64,000 bases of DNA. Origin: Georgenia sp. SYP-B2076 (GTDB lineage: Bacteria; Actinomycetota; Actinomycetes; Actinomycetales; Actinomycetaceae). The translations under genes were made by a program, and so were the position numbers. Below the pieces are notes generated by a model, which saw only the letters and a program-made list of their open reading frames with translations, was not told where the DNA came from and ran no database searches. The stretch lies in assembly GCF_003991205.1 (NCBI RefSeq), contig NZ_RXOZ01000035.1, forward strand, positions 153,587 through 217,586, read 5' to 3'. Shown here in pieces: positions 34,591-46,718 of the stretch; positions within the stretch are counted from its first letter, which is position 1; each line of letters opens with the position of its first letter.

Positions 34591-35900
34591 GCGGCCAGCA
34601 CGCCCCGCGAGGCCAGCAGGTTCGGGAACTGGTCGGCGGGCAGCCGGGCGAAGAGCCGGTCGAAGACCTCGGCGCGGTCGAACTGCAGCGCGTGGGCCCG
34701 GGCCCGCTCCTCCCACACCCGGCGCTCCTGCGGCGAGAGCTCGAGCACGGCCCGGTCCAGGGCCGCCGCGATGGCGTCGGCGTCCCCGGCGGGTACGTAG
34801 ATCGCGCAGTCGCCGACCGCCTCCCGGATGCCGCCGACGTCGGTGGTGATCACGGGGCCGCCCCCGGCGAGCATCTTCTCGACCAGGGCGATGCCGAACG
34901 TCTCGACGAACTCCGGCAGCGGCTTGCTGGGCAGCACGTACGCGGCGCTGCCGGCCATGAGGTAGGGCTTCTCGCCGTCGTCGACGTCATCGAGGAACGT
35001 GATGCGGTCCCGGGCGCCGGACGCCGCGGCGACCTCGCGCAGGGTCTCGGCCTCCGGGCCGCGGCCGGCGATCACGAGGCGCAGCCCCTCCCGGGAGCGG
35101 CTGCGGGCGAAGCCGGCGATGAGGTCGTCGACGCCCTTGGCCTTGCTCAGGCGGGACAGGAACAGGACGTAGCCGTCGCGGTCCAGGCCGCGGCGGGCGA
35201 GCGTCCGGCCCAGCTCGCCGTCGTCGAGGTCGAGGTAGGCACCGGTGTCGATCGCCGGGTAGGAGATCCCGACCCGCTCCCGGCAGCGCCGCGCGAAGGT
35301 CGTGCCGTGCCGGTCGTCGATCTGGGTGGCCTCGGCGATGATGAGGTCGCGGGTGTACGCGGACACGGCCACGCAGTGGTCCTGGCTGAGGTAGCTCGAC
35401 AGGACGTGCGCCGCGGCGCCGAACCGGTCCTCGTCGACGCAGGCGCGCACCACGTTGGTCACGTCGGAGCCGACCGCCTCGGCGATGGTCGTGACGTTCA
35501 CCGGCAGCCCGGTGTCCCGGGCGGCGCGGACGGCGTCGGCGACGACGACGGTGTGCGGGCTGAGGTACAGCGACAGGCACACGGTGGGCACGCCGTCGGT
35601 GAACAGCTCGACGAGCCGGCCGGTCAGGCCGGCGAGGTAGCGCCCGTCGGGCACCTTGTAGTCCCCGACCGGCGCGGGCCGCTCGACGATGATGCCCTCG
35701 CTGTAGGGCAGGACGCGGTCCAGCGGCTTGAGCGGCAGGCCGGCCTCCTGCAGGCGCTCGATCGGCCACGTCACGATCCGCACCTCGTCGAAGCCCCGCG
35801 TCAGGGCGGCCTCGGCGAGGTTGCGGGCCTCGCCGGAGTGGCCGCAGATCACCGGGTCGGCGCGCACGATGATCACGAGGCGGTTCTGGGGCTTGGTCAC
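34578..35900 (-). CDS. Glycosyltransferase, GT-B fold (family 4 type)
   Basis: A 440-residue glycosyltransferase. The C-terminal donor domain has YVLFLSRLSKAKGVDDLIAGFA, LVIAGRGPEAETL and the E-x7-E motif region EFVETFGIALVEKMLAGGGPVITTDVGGIREAV, typical of GT4. The N-terminal acceptor domain has CGHSGEARNLAEAAL. No signal or membrane segment is seen. Its start overlaps the stop of the GH92 gene (ATGA, 35897-35900), so the two are one operon; a role in building or remodelling a mannose-containing compound is a reasonable inference. Confidence 0.9.
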   Translation of the reverse strand: MTKPQNRLVIIVRADPVICGHSGEARNLAEAALTRGFDEVRIVTWPIERLQEAGLPLKPLDRVLPYSEGIIVERPAPVGDYKVPDGRYLAGLTGRLVELFTDGVPTVCLSLYLSPHTVVVADAVRAARDTGLPVNVTTIAEAVGSDVTNVVRACVDEDRFGAAAHVLSSYLSQDHCVAVSAYTRDLIIAEATQIDDRHGTTFARRCRERVGISYPAIDTGAYLDLDDGELGRTLARRGLDRDGYVLFLSRLSKAKGVDDLIAGFARSRSREGLRLVIAGRGPEAETLREVAAASGARDRITFLDDVDDGEKPYLMAGSAAYVLPSKPLPEFVETFGIALVEKMLAGGGPVITTDVGGIREAVGDCAIYVPAGDADAIAAALDRAVLELSPQERRVWEERARAHALQFDRAEVFDRLFARLPADQFPNLLASRGVLAAQPA

Positions 35901-38128
35901 GGTGTGGTTACCTCCGGTAGCGGGGACGTCGGGGCGCGGCGGCCCCTGGACGGTGGTCGGTTACGGGCTCCCCAGCCACCGGGGGCGGGTCCCAGCTCGA
36001 CGATGAGCCGTCCGCCTCGGTGCAGCTCGTCGCCGCGCAGCCACGTGCGTCCCAGGGGTTCGCCGTTGAGCTGGACCGACTGTACATACTGCGCCGGTCC
36101 GGTGGGCCGCGGCTCGACGAAGCCGCGTGTCTCGACCGCGAAGGACTCCTCCCCGACGCGGATCCGCGACTGCGCGAAGGAGGGGGCGTTGATGAGGAAC
36201 AGGTTCTGGCCGGCGACCGGGAACAGGCCGAGGGAGGCCCACACGTACCACGAGCTGAGCGCCCCCGAGTCATCGTTGCCCGGTAGCCCGCCGCGGCCGG
36301 TCCCGAACTGCTGGTGCAGCACGGCGTGGACGACGTCGGCGGTGCGGTCCGGACGCCCGGCGTACTGGTAGGCCCAGGGTGACTCCATGTCGGGCTCGTT
36401 GTTCAGGCCCTCGAACCGGTGCAGGGCGTAGCCGCGCGCGAGCTCGTCGATCGTGGGCCGCACGCCCGGCTGCGTGACCGGTTCGGCGCCGACGCCGAAG
36501 AACTCGTCCAGCAGGGCGACGAAGGCGTCGTCGCCGCCCGCCAGGGCGATGCGGGCGGCCATGTCGTGGACCAGACGGAAGGAGTAGTTCCACCGGCCGC
36601 CCTCGTAGAACGTGGAGTCCTTGAGCAGCCCGGTGCCGGCGTCGAAGGCGTTCACCCACCGCGTGGCGAGCTCGTCGAACTCCCCGGCCAGCGCCTCGTC
36701 CCCGACGTGCCGGGCCACCCTGGCGGTGCACCAGTACCCGAACGCGAGGTCGAGGGTGTGGCTGATCGGGTGGGCCTCCCCGCGCAGGAGGAAGTCCTCG
36801 CCGTAGGTGCGGCGCAGGTCGTTGTGCATGTGGGCCAGCGCCCACTCCCAGTCGATGCCCGGCAGGCCGAGCTGGCACAGGTCGGCCAGGAACGTGTGGG
36901 CCAGGGCGCTGCCCTGCCGGGAGAACCGGTCCGCGCCCCGGGCCATGCGGTAGCCGATGGGGAAGTTGCCCTCCTCCTCGCAGATGGTCAGGAGCGCCCG
37001 GGCGATCTCCACGGCCCGCTCGGGCAGCAGGGTGGTCAGCAGCGGCAGCTGGGTGCGGTAGATGTCCCACATCGTGCTGATGTCGAACACGAACGGCCCG
37101 TCGGAGGGCCAGAACGGGCTCTCCGCGGGCGCGAGGCAGGGCTTGATGAGGGAGTGGTAGAGCGCCGTGGAGAACACGGCCTGCCGGTCCCGCGAGGGCG
37201 TGTCCACCGTGACCAGCTGCAGGCGTTCGCGCCACGCGCTCGTGGTGCTCTCGCGGCGGGCGGTGAAGCTCGACGGGCCGGGCCCGCAGTCGCGGTAGAG
37301 GTTCGCGCGGGCCTGCTCGACGCCGCGCAGGGAGAAGCCCATCCGCAGCTCGACCGTCTGGCCCGACTCGCTCGGGCCCGCCCACATGAGGCCGAACGGG
37401 CGCAGCGTGGTGGGGCGGATGTAGTCAAAGTCAAGGCGTGTCCCGCCGGGCATGAGGCGCCGGTCGTACCAGAGCATCTGGCGCCACTGGTCGTGGTCGC
37501 ACTCGAGGTGGACGGCCAGCGGCGCGCCCTCGACGACGATCTCGCCCTGCGCGACGCCGGGGCCGACCGAGCGGAGCTTGGCCCGCAGCGGGACGGTCGC
37601 GCCGAAGGGGATGTCCAGGCCGCCGAGGGAGAGGTCGACGACCAGGCGGGCGTCGCGGTGGCGGGGGAAGGTGTAGCGGTGGACGGCGCTCTTGGGGCCC
37701 ACGGTGATCTCGCACCGGATGCCGGGGCCGAGGGTCGCCGCGTACCAGCCGGGCTCGGCCTGCTCCTCGTGCACCTCCCACCGCGTCCCCAGGGCGTCGA
37801 GCGGCTCGATCATCGGGGTGACGCGGAAGTAGTTGTAGTACTTCCGGATGGCGCCCGTGCCGGACTGCTGGAAGTGGGTGAAGCCCGAGGCGAGCTGGCG
37901 GTCGTGGAGGAGGGGCGGGACGCCCTCGGTGCTCAGGTCGTAGCGGCCGTAGCCGGTGGGGTAGGCGCCGGAGTACGCGCAGGCCGAGACCATACCCAGC
38001 GGGTAGGTCGCGCCGGGGTGGGTGTTGCCGACCTGCGGCTTGGGCCACCACCACGTCGCCGCCAGCCCGACCGGCGGGGGCAGGTCGGTGGGCTCGGTCC
38101 CGAGGAACGGGTCGACGCGCTCGATCAT
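35897..38128 (-). CDS. Glycoside hydrolase family 92 (alpha-mannosidase type)
   Basis: A 743-residue GH92 enzyme, an inverting calcium-dependent exo-alpha-mannosidase family. Family blocks are ERVDPFLGTEPTDL, GNTHPGATYPLGMVS, TMWDIYRTQLPLLTTLLPE, the acid region GLNNEPDMESPWAYQYAGRP and the base region GLPGNDDSGALSSWYVWASLGLFP. Unlike most GH92 proteins it has no signal peptide. The start is uncertain: MIERVDPFLG at 38128 is where homology begins, and its ATG overlaps the stop of a small upstream frame; an in-frame ATG at 38272 would add a 48-residue low-complexity segment. It is cotranscribed with the downstream glycosyltransferase. Confidence 0.92.
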   Translation of the reverse strand: MIERVDPFLGTEPTDLPPPVGLAATWWWPKPQVGNTHPGATYPLGMVSACAYSGAYPTGYGRYDLSTEGVPPLLHDRQLASGFTHFQQSGTGAIRKYYNYFRVTPMIEPLDALGTRWEVHEEQAEPGWYAATLGPGIRCEITVGPKSAVHRYTFPRHRDARLVVDLSLGGLDIPFGATVPLRAKLRSVGPGVAQGEIVVEGAPLAVHLECDHDQWRQMLWYDRRLMPGGTRLDFDYIRPTTLRPFGLMWAGPSESGQTVELRMGFSLRGVEQARANLYRDCGPGPSSFTARRESTTSAWRERLQLVTVDTPSRDRQAVFSTALYHSLIKPCLAPAESPFWPSDGPFVFDISTMWDIYRTQLPLLTTLLPERAVEIARALLTICEEEGNFPIGYRMARGADRFSRQGSALAHTFLADLCQLGLPGIDWEWALAHMHNDLRRTYGEDFLLRGEAHPISHTLDLAFGYWCTARVARHVGDEALAGEFDELATRWVNAFDAGTGLLKDSTFYEGGRWNYSFRLVHDMAARIALAGGDDAFVALLDEFFGVGAEPVTQPGVRPTIDELARGYALHRFEGLNNEPDMESPWAYQYAGRPDRTADVVHAVLHQQFGTGRGGLPGNDDSGALSSWYVWASLGLFPVAGQNLFLINAPSFAQSRIRVGEESFAVETRGFVEPRPTGPAQYVQSVQLNGEPLGRTWLRGDELHRGGRLIVELGPAPGGWGARNRPPSRGRRAPTSPLPEVTTP

Positions 38129-38229
38129 CCGCGCGTCCGGGTCGCCGCTCGTGCCCGGGTCCGCGTCCGCGCCCGCACCCGCGCCCGGCCCGTGGTCAGG
38201 ACCGCGCACCCGCTCGTGTCGTCGCCCAT
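38125..38229 (-). CDS. Possible 34-aa upstream ORF or frameshifted GH92 N-terminus
   Basis: An ATG at 38229 lies six bases after a TATCGT box and opens a 34-codon frame (MGDDTSGCAVLTTGRARVR...) that ends in a TGA overlapping the ATG of the GH92 gene. The product is Arg-rich and encoded by simple GC repeats. It could be a leader peptide that couples translation, or the genuine N-terminus of GH92 shifted by a sequence error. Confidence 0.35.
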   Translation of the reverse strand: MGDDTSGCAVLTTGRARVRARTRTRARAATRTRG

Positions 38230-38235
38230 GGCCAG

Positions 38236-38241
38236 ACGATA
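38236..38241 (-). promoter_or_regulatory. -10 element upstream of the GH92 operon
   Basis: TATCGT on the minus strand with six bases to the ATG at 38229, the same arrangement as at other leaderless starts in the window. Confidence 0.45.
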
Positions 38242-38412
38242 GGGCGAGAAGCGTCCGTCGCGTGTCCGTCATGACCCCGAGGTTTCGTCCGCAGAAATGC
38301 GGGATGACGATCTCGTGAACGCTTGAGCGGGAGCGCGGGCCAGCGCAATCTCTCCGTCTCGGAGGCGCTACGTTGCCGAGGGAGTTATCCGAAAAACGAC
38401 AAAAGGGAACCG

Positions 38413-42810
<4,398 letters not shown>

Positions 42811-42861
42811 TCGGGTGAGGGCGGACGGCGCTGCGGAGCGCGAGTGGTGCCGGCCACCCCA

Positions 42862-42910
42862 GCACGAGGTCCCGTCGGCCGCGCACAGCGCGGCGGGCGG
42901 GACCTCGTGC
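42862..42910. terminator. Long bidirectional hairpin terminator
   Basis: GCACGAGGTCCCG (42862-42874) pairs perfectly with CGGGACCTCGTGC (42898-42910). An inner stem CCGCGC-ACA-GCGCGG fills the loop. It separates the nuclease gene from the convergent transporter gene. Confidence 0.85.
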
Positions 42911-42955
42911 GTCGCGGGCGGTCCGGCACGGCCCTGACTGGCCGTCTACCCGACC

Positions 42956-44020
42956 TCACGCCGCGTCGGCCGGCGCACCACCCGCGACACCGACACTCTC
43001 TTCCCGGGCCCCGCCCTCCGTTCGCGCGGGGTCCGGGCGGCCGAGCCCGGCCGGAACGGCGCCCGCCGAGCCCGTGCCCGTGCCCGTCGAAGCGTCGGCG
43101 TGGTGCCGTCGCGGCCGCAGGCGCACGTGACCCTGGCCGATGAGGATGCCGAGGATGACGATGGCGGCGCCGATGGGCTGGTTGATGCTGAGGGTCTCGT
43201 GGAGGACGACGACGCCGAGCACGACCCCGACGACGGGCGTGAGGTAGGTGACCGTCGAGGCGAGGGTCGCACCCCAGGCGATGACCACGTCGGTGTTCCA
43301 GATGAAGGCGACCCCGGTGCCCAGGGCGCCGAGCACGACGATCGAGGCCACGATCGCCGGGGTCAGGGTCACCGGCGAGGTGGCGACGAACGGCGCGAGG
43401 ACCAGCATGATGAGCGCCGCGATGCCGATCTGCGTGGCGGCCACGGTGACGGCGTCGTAGCGGTGCCCGGTGAGGAACCGGCGCATGTAGACGAAGCCGA
43501 GTCCGTAGCAGGCGGTCGCGCCGAGGGCCGCGAGCTGGGCCAGGTAGTGGTGCTCGCCCGCGGGGGCGCTGGCGAGCGTCCACGGCGCCGCGACGACCAC
43601 GACGCCGGCCGCCGCGAGGCTGAGCGCGGCGGTCCGCCCCCGGGTCAGCCGCTCCGCCGGCAGCGCGACGAGCGAGAAGAGCAGCGTCATGATCGGGGTG
43701 GTGGCGTTGTAGATGCTCGACAGGCCGGACGGGATGTACTGCCCGGCCCAGGCGAAGAGCAGGAACGGCAGCACGCACAGCAGGATGCCGATCATCGTCA
43801 GGTGCCCCAGGACCCGTGGCTCCCGGGGCCAGCGGCGCCTCGTGACGAGCATGATGAGCGTCAGCGTGACGGCACCGGTCACCAGCCGGCCGAGCACGAC
43901 CTGGGTGGGGGAGAGCCCGTCGAGGGAGACGCGGATGAACAGGAAGCTCGCGCCCCAGATCACCGCGAGCGCGGCGAACTTGAGCAGGGTGGCCCGCTGG
44001 GGCCGGGCGGCGGCGGTCAT
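42956..44020 (-). CDS. DMT-superfamily (EamA) transporter
   Basis: A 354-residue membrane protein with ten predicted helices arranged as two EamA domains: AALAVIWGASFLFIRVSLDGLSPTQVVLGRL in the first and YLTPVVGVVLGVVVLHETLSINQPIGAAIVILGILIGQG in the second. Such proteins export metabolites or amino acids; the substrate is unknown. The last 50 residues are a Gly/Ala-rich cytoplasmic tail. The ATG at 44018-44020 has GGAAGAAG upstream. A MazG-like gene lies about 100 bp upstream on the same strand. Confidence 0.92.
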   Translation of the reverse strand: MTAAARPQRATLLKFAALAVIWGASFLFIRVSLDGLSPTQVVLGRLVTGAVTLTLIMLVTRRRWPREPRVLGHLTMIGILLCVLPFLLFAWAGQYIPSGLSSIYNATTPIMTLLFSLVALPAERLTRGRTAALSLAAAGVVVVAAPWTLASAPAGEHHYLAQLAALGATACYGLGFVYMRRFLTGHRYDAVTVAATQIGIAALIMLVLAPFVATSPVTLTPAIVASIVVLGALGTGVAFIWNTDVVIAWGATLASTVTYLTPVVGVVLGVVVLHETLSINQPIGAAIVILGILIGQGHVRLRPRRHHADASTGTGTGSAGAVPAGLGRPDPARTEGGAREESVGVAGGAPADAA

Positions 44021-44117
44021 GGTCTTCTTCCGGTCGGCTTGAACCCCGGGGCGTCAACAGCGGCGCAAGGGCGCGCATTCCGGCGCGCGGGCGACGTACC
44101 CGACCGGAGCCCCGCCC

Positions 44118-44480
44118 TCATCCTGGCTCGCCCAGCTCTGTGTACTTCGCGTTCGAGCCGCGGGAGAGGTCGACGGGGTACTTGGCGGCATTCTTCGTGA
44201 TCTTGGCGTGGACGGCGGCGTCCAGGTCGATGCCGAGCGAGTCGGCGATCTCGACGAGGTAGGTGAAGACGTCGGCGAGCTCGTCGGCCAGCGCGTCGCG
44301 GCCCGCGTCGGTCCGTGCGTGGGCGCGGACCTCCTCGTCGGTGCGCCACTGCATGAGCTCGGCCAGCTCGCCGACCTCGCCCACCAGGGCGAGGGTGAGG
44401 TTGCGCGGCGTGTGGAACTGCGCCCAGTCGCGCTCGTCGGTGAAGGCACGCAGCCGGGTGAGCACGTCGGAGATGTCCAT
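44118..44480 (-). CDS. MazG-like nucleotide pyrophosphohydrolase
   Basis: A 120-residue all-helical pyrophosphohydrolase of the MazG/dCTPase group. The metal-binding motif is LALVGEVGELAELMQW (E-x2-E) with the second pair in DELADVFTYLVEIADSLGIDL. It would hydrolyse a nucleoside triphosphate to the monophosphate and pyrophosphate, cleaning the nucleotide pool. A TAGACC sequence lies six bases before the ATG and no ribosome binding site is visible, so it may be leaderless. A degraded glycosidase remnant lies just upstream on the other strand. Confidence 0.92.
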   Translation of the reverse strand: MDISDVLTRLRAFTDERDWAQFHTPRNLTLALVGEVGELAELMQWRTDEEVRAHARTDAGRDALADELADVFTYLVEIADSLGIDLDAAVHAKITKNAAKYPVDLSRGSNAKYTELGEPG

Positions 44481-44486
44481 GGGGAT

Positions 44487-44492
44487 GGTCTA
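44487..44492 (-). promoter_or_regulatory. Weak -10 element, possible leaderless promoter
   Basis: TAGACC on the minus strand stands six bases before the ATG of the MazG-like gene; the final base does not match TANNNT. Confidence 0.3.
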
Positions 44493-44540
44493 CCGCACGG
44501 CGCCGACACCGCCGGTACGCGGCGTCACGCGGCCGACGCC

Positions 44541-45147
44541 ACCGCGGCCGGCGGAGTACGCGGAGTGCGGGATCCGCACGGAGCTCCCCGGTGGCGGCGT
44601 GGTAGGCCTCGAGGTCCGCACCCGCTACCCCGAGGAGGGGCTCATCCGGGTCACCGTCACCGAGACGCCGGACCGGGCCTGGAAGCTCTCCCTCCGGGTG
44701 CCGGGCTGGGCGGACCGGGTCACGCTGCGCCGCGGCGATGTGACCCGGGAGGTGGGCCCCGGTGACGCGACCGTCGAGGGGCCGCGGGCCGCTGGTGACA
44801 CGGTCGAGCTGGACCTGCCGATGCGGGCGCGGTGGACGTGGCCGGACCCCGAGATCGACGCGTTGCGGGGGAAGGTGGCCGTCGAGCGCGGCCCGGTCGT
44901 GTACCGCCTGGAGTCCGTGGACATGGGCCACGACGTCGAGACGGCCGAGGTGGTCGTGGTCGAGCCGCCAGTGGACGAGGACAGCCGGGTGCTCGTGCCC
45001 GTGCGGGTGGGACGTAGCAGCGCGCATGCTCGCGTCCATGCTGATCACGCTCGTCGCGAGAACCGTTCGACCGGTGTGGGCCACCTGTCCGCGCTCATCC
45101 CGGTGACGGTGGCTCTGGATCCGTTCGCAGGCGGATCGGAGCCGTGA
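44541..45147 (+). pseudogene. GH127 (beta-L-arabinofuranosidase) C-terminal remnant
   Basis: The frame holds only the C-terminal beta-sandwich part of a GH127/DUF1680 protein: EEGLIRVTVTETPDRAWKLSLRVPGWADRVTLR, GDTVELDLPMRARWTWPDPEIDALRGKVAVERGPVVYRLESVDMG. The large (alpha/alpha)6 catalytic barrel that should precede it is missing, and the end after VLVPVRVG no longer matches the family. There is no ribosome binding site. The same frame is open upstream to about 44263 but shows no homology there, where it runs antisense to the MazG gene. It is a decayed remnant of a plant-polysaccharide enzyme. Confidence 0.7.
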
Positions 45148-45361
45148 GCGATCGGATCGCGCCACAAACACGCTTCACGGTCGCGGGCAATTGGCGGAAT
45201 CATGCGGGTGCCGACTTTAGGCCCGGCCCGTTCCCGTCGGCTTTGTGGCGCGATTTCACCGCGCCGGGCAGCACATCGGTGCGTGGCCCCCACCGTTGGG
45301 GTTGCCGCGCGGCCAGGCTCCGGGAAGATGGCAAACTCACGGACGTCAAGAAGGGACCGTC

Positions 45362-45931
45362 ATGGCAGATATCGTCGATGTCATCAAGGCTCAGCACCGC
45401 GAGGTGGAGAAGCTGCTCGAGAAGGCGGAGGAGGGCGGCCCGGCGGCCGCGGGATTCCTGCAGCAGGTGAACGACCTGCTCAAGCCGCACTCCGAGGCGG
45501 AGGAGTCCTTCGTCTATCCCACCATCCGGGAGCGCCGGGAGGACGAGGCGGACCAGGTCCACGACAGCGTTGCCGAGCACCATCACATCGAGGAGCTCCT
45601 CGAGGAGCTCGTCAGCACGGACCCCGAGACTCCCGGCTACGACGGGAAGCTCGCGGCCCTGGTGGGCGAGCTGAGCCACCACGTCGAGGAGGAGGAGCAG
45701 GACCTCCTGCCCGTGCTCGCGAAGGTCCTCAGCGCGGAGGAGCGAGAGGAGATGGGGCAGCGGTTCGCCCGCGAGACGGGCGCCGGGGACCGCCCGGCCG
45801 CGGCCGCCACCGAGGCCGGCGGCAAGGAGCCGACCAAGGAGGAGCTCTACGAGAAGGCGCAGGAGCAGGACGTTCCCGGCCGCTCGAGCATGACCAAGGA
45901 CGAGCTCAAGGACGCCGTCCAGTCCGACTGA
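45362..45931 (+). CDS. Hemerythrin-domain protein with Rho-N-like tail
   Basis: A 189-residue protein. The first 130 residues are a hemerythrin HHE four-helix bundle with di-iron ligands in KAQHREVEKLL, LLKPHSEAEESFVYP, VAEHHHIEELLEEL and LSHHVEEEEQDLLP. It may bind oxygen or iron, or sense redox state. The C-terminal 35 residues, PTKEELYEKAQEQDVPGRSSMTKDELKDAV, match the short SAP/Rho-N-like motif found at the end of many actinobacterial proteins and thought to bind nucleic acid. The ATG at 45362 follows GAAGGGACCGTC. A strong hairpin follows the stop. Confidence 0.93.
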   Translation: MADIVDVIKAQHREVEKLLEKAEEGGPAAAGFLQQVNDLLKPHSEAEESFVYPTIRERREDEADQVHDSVAEHHHIEELLEELVSTDPETPGYDGKLAALVGELSHHVEEEEQDLLPVLAKVLSAEEREEMGQRFARETGAGDRPAAAATEAGGKEPTKEELYEKAQEQDVPGRSSMTKDELKDAVQSD

Positions 45932-45942
45932 GGTCCGTCGCA

Positions 45943-45975
45943 GGCGCCGGTCAGCCCGAAGGGCTGGCCGGCGCC
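45943..45975 (+). terminator. Strong hairpin terminator
   Basis: GGCGCCGGTCAGCCC pairs with GGGCTGGCCGGCGCC over 15 positions with one G-T pair and a GAA loop, 12 bases after the hemerythrin stop. Confidence 0.8.
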
Positions 45976-46109
45976 GCGCGCTGTCTGCCCCGGCACCCGC
46001 GCCGCGCTACGTCTGTGCCTCATCCGGGCGCCACACTTTGCCGTACCGGTGCCCCCGGGCGCCCTATGGTGGTGGCTGAGGGCAGCGGGTTCGGCTGAAG
46101 GGGACGAAG

Positions 46110-46604
46110 ATGTCTCGGACGAGAGCGATCGTGCCCACCCGCGGCGTGCGGCTCGTCGCCGTCCTGGCCTGTGGCGGCGCGCTCCTGGCCGGCTGCGGCG
46201 GCGGCGGGAACGAGCCCGGCCCGGGACCAAGCGCCTCGGCGCCGACCACGCCCGCGGCCCCGCCCAGGTCCACGCCGCCGACCCAGTCCCCGGAGGTGAG
46301 TGTGGAACCCGAGGCGCAGTCGGCCGCGGACGCGGCAGTCGCCGACCTCAAGGCGCGACCCGAGACCGGCGGCGAGCCCGTCCGGGTCCTGATTGCTCGC
46401 CGGGAGACTTTCCCGGACAGTGCCCTGGGCTGCCCGAAGCCCGGCATGAGCTACACCCAGGTCCTCACCGAGGGATACCGCGTGATCCTCGCCCGCGGTG
46501 ACCGGGAGTGGCTCTACACGGCGGGATCCGACGGCGTCCCGAGCATGTGCCCCTCCGGCGAGCCGGACGGCGGCAGGGCGGCCGGCACCGCGCCGACGGC
46601 CTGA
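46110..46604 (+). CDS. Lipoprotein of unknown function
   Basis: A 164-residue exported lipoprotein. The signal peptide ends with lipobox LLAGC, giving a lipidated Cys. A Pro/Ser/Thr linker follows, and then a small domain with ARRETFPDSALGCPKPGMSYTQVLTEGYRVILARGDREWLYTAG and a final MCPSG. Similar domains with an SLGCP-type motif occur in bacterial lipoproteins and Kazal/inhibitor-like secreted proteins of unknown role. The two cysteines in the domain could form a disulfide. The ATG at 46110 has AAGGGGACGAAG upstream. Confidence 0.85.
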   Translation: MSRTRAIVPTRGVRLVAVLACGGALLAGCGGGGNEPGPGPSASAPTTPAAPPRSTPPTQSPEVSVEPEAQSAADAAVADLKARPETGGEPVRVLIARRETFPDSALGCPKPGMSYTQVLTEGYRVILARGDREWLYTAGSDGVPSMCPSGEPDGGRAAGTAPTA

Positions 46605-46665
46605 GCGCGCGGCCGTCACACCGTCCGCCGCGAGCCGGGCGGCCCGTGCCGGATGCCCACGCCGT

Positions 46666-46700
46666 CGGCGGCCCGCACCGCAACCGGTGCGGGTCCGCCG
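46666..46700. terminator. Bidirectional hairpin terminator
   Basis: CGGCGGCCCGCACCG (46666-46680) pairs with CGGTGCGGG and CCGCCG (46685-46700) with one bulged T. It separates the convergent lipoprotein and GH2 genes. Confidence 0.65.
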
Positions 46701-46718
46701 AGGGCCGGGGGCGCTACC

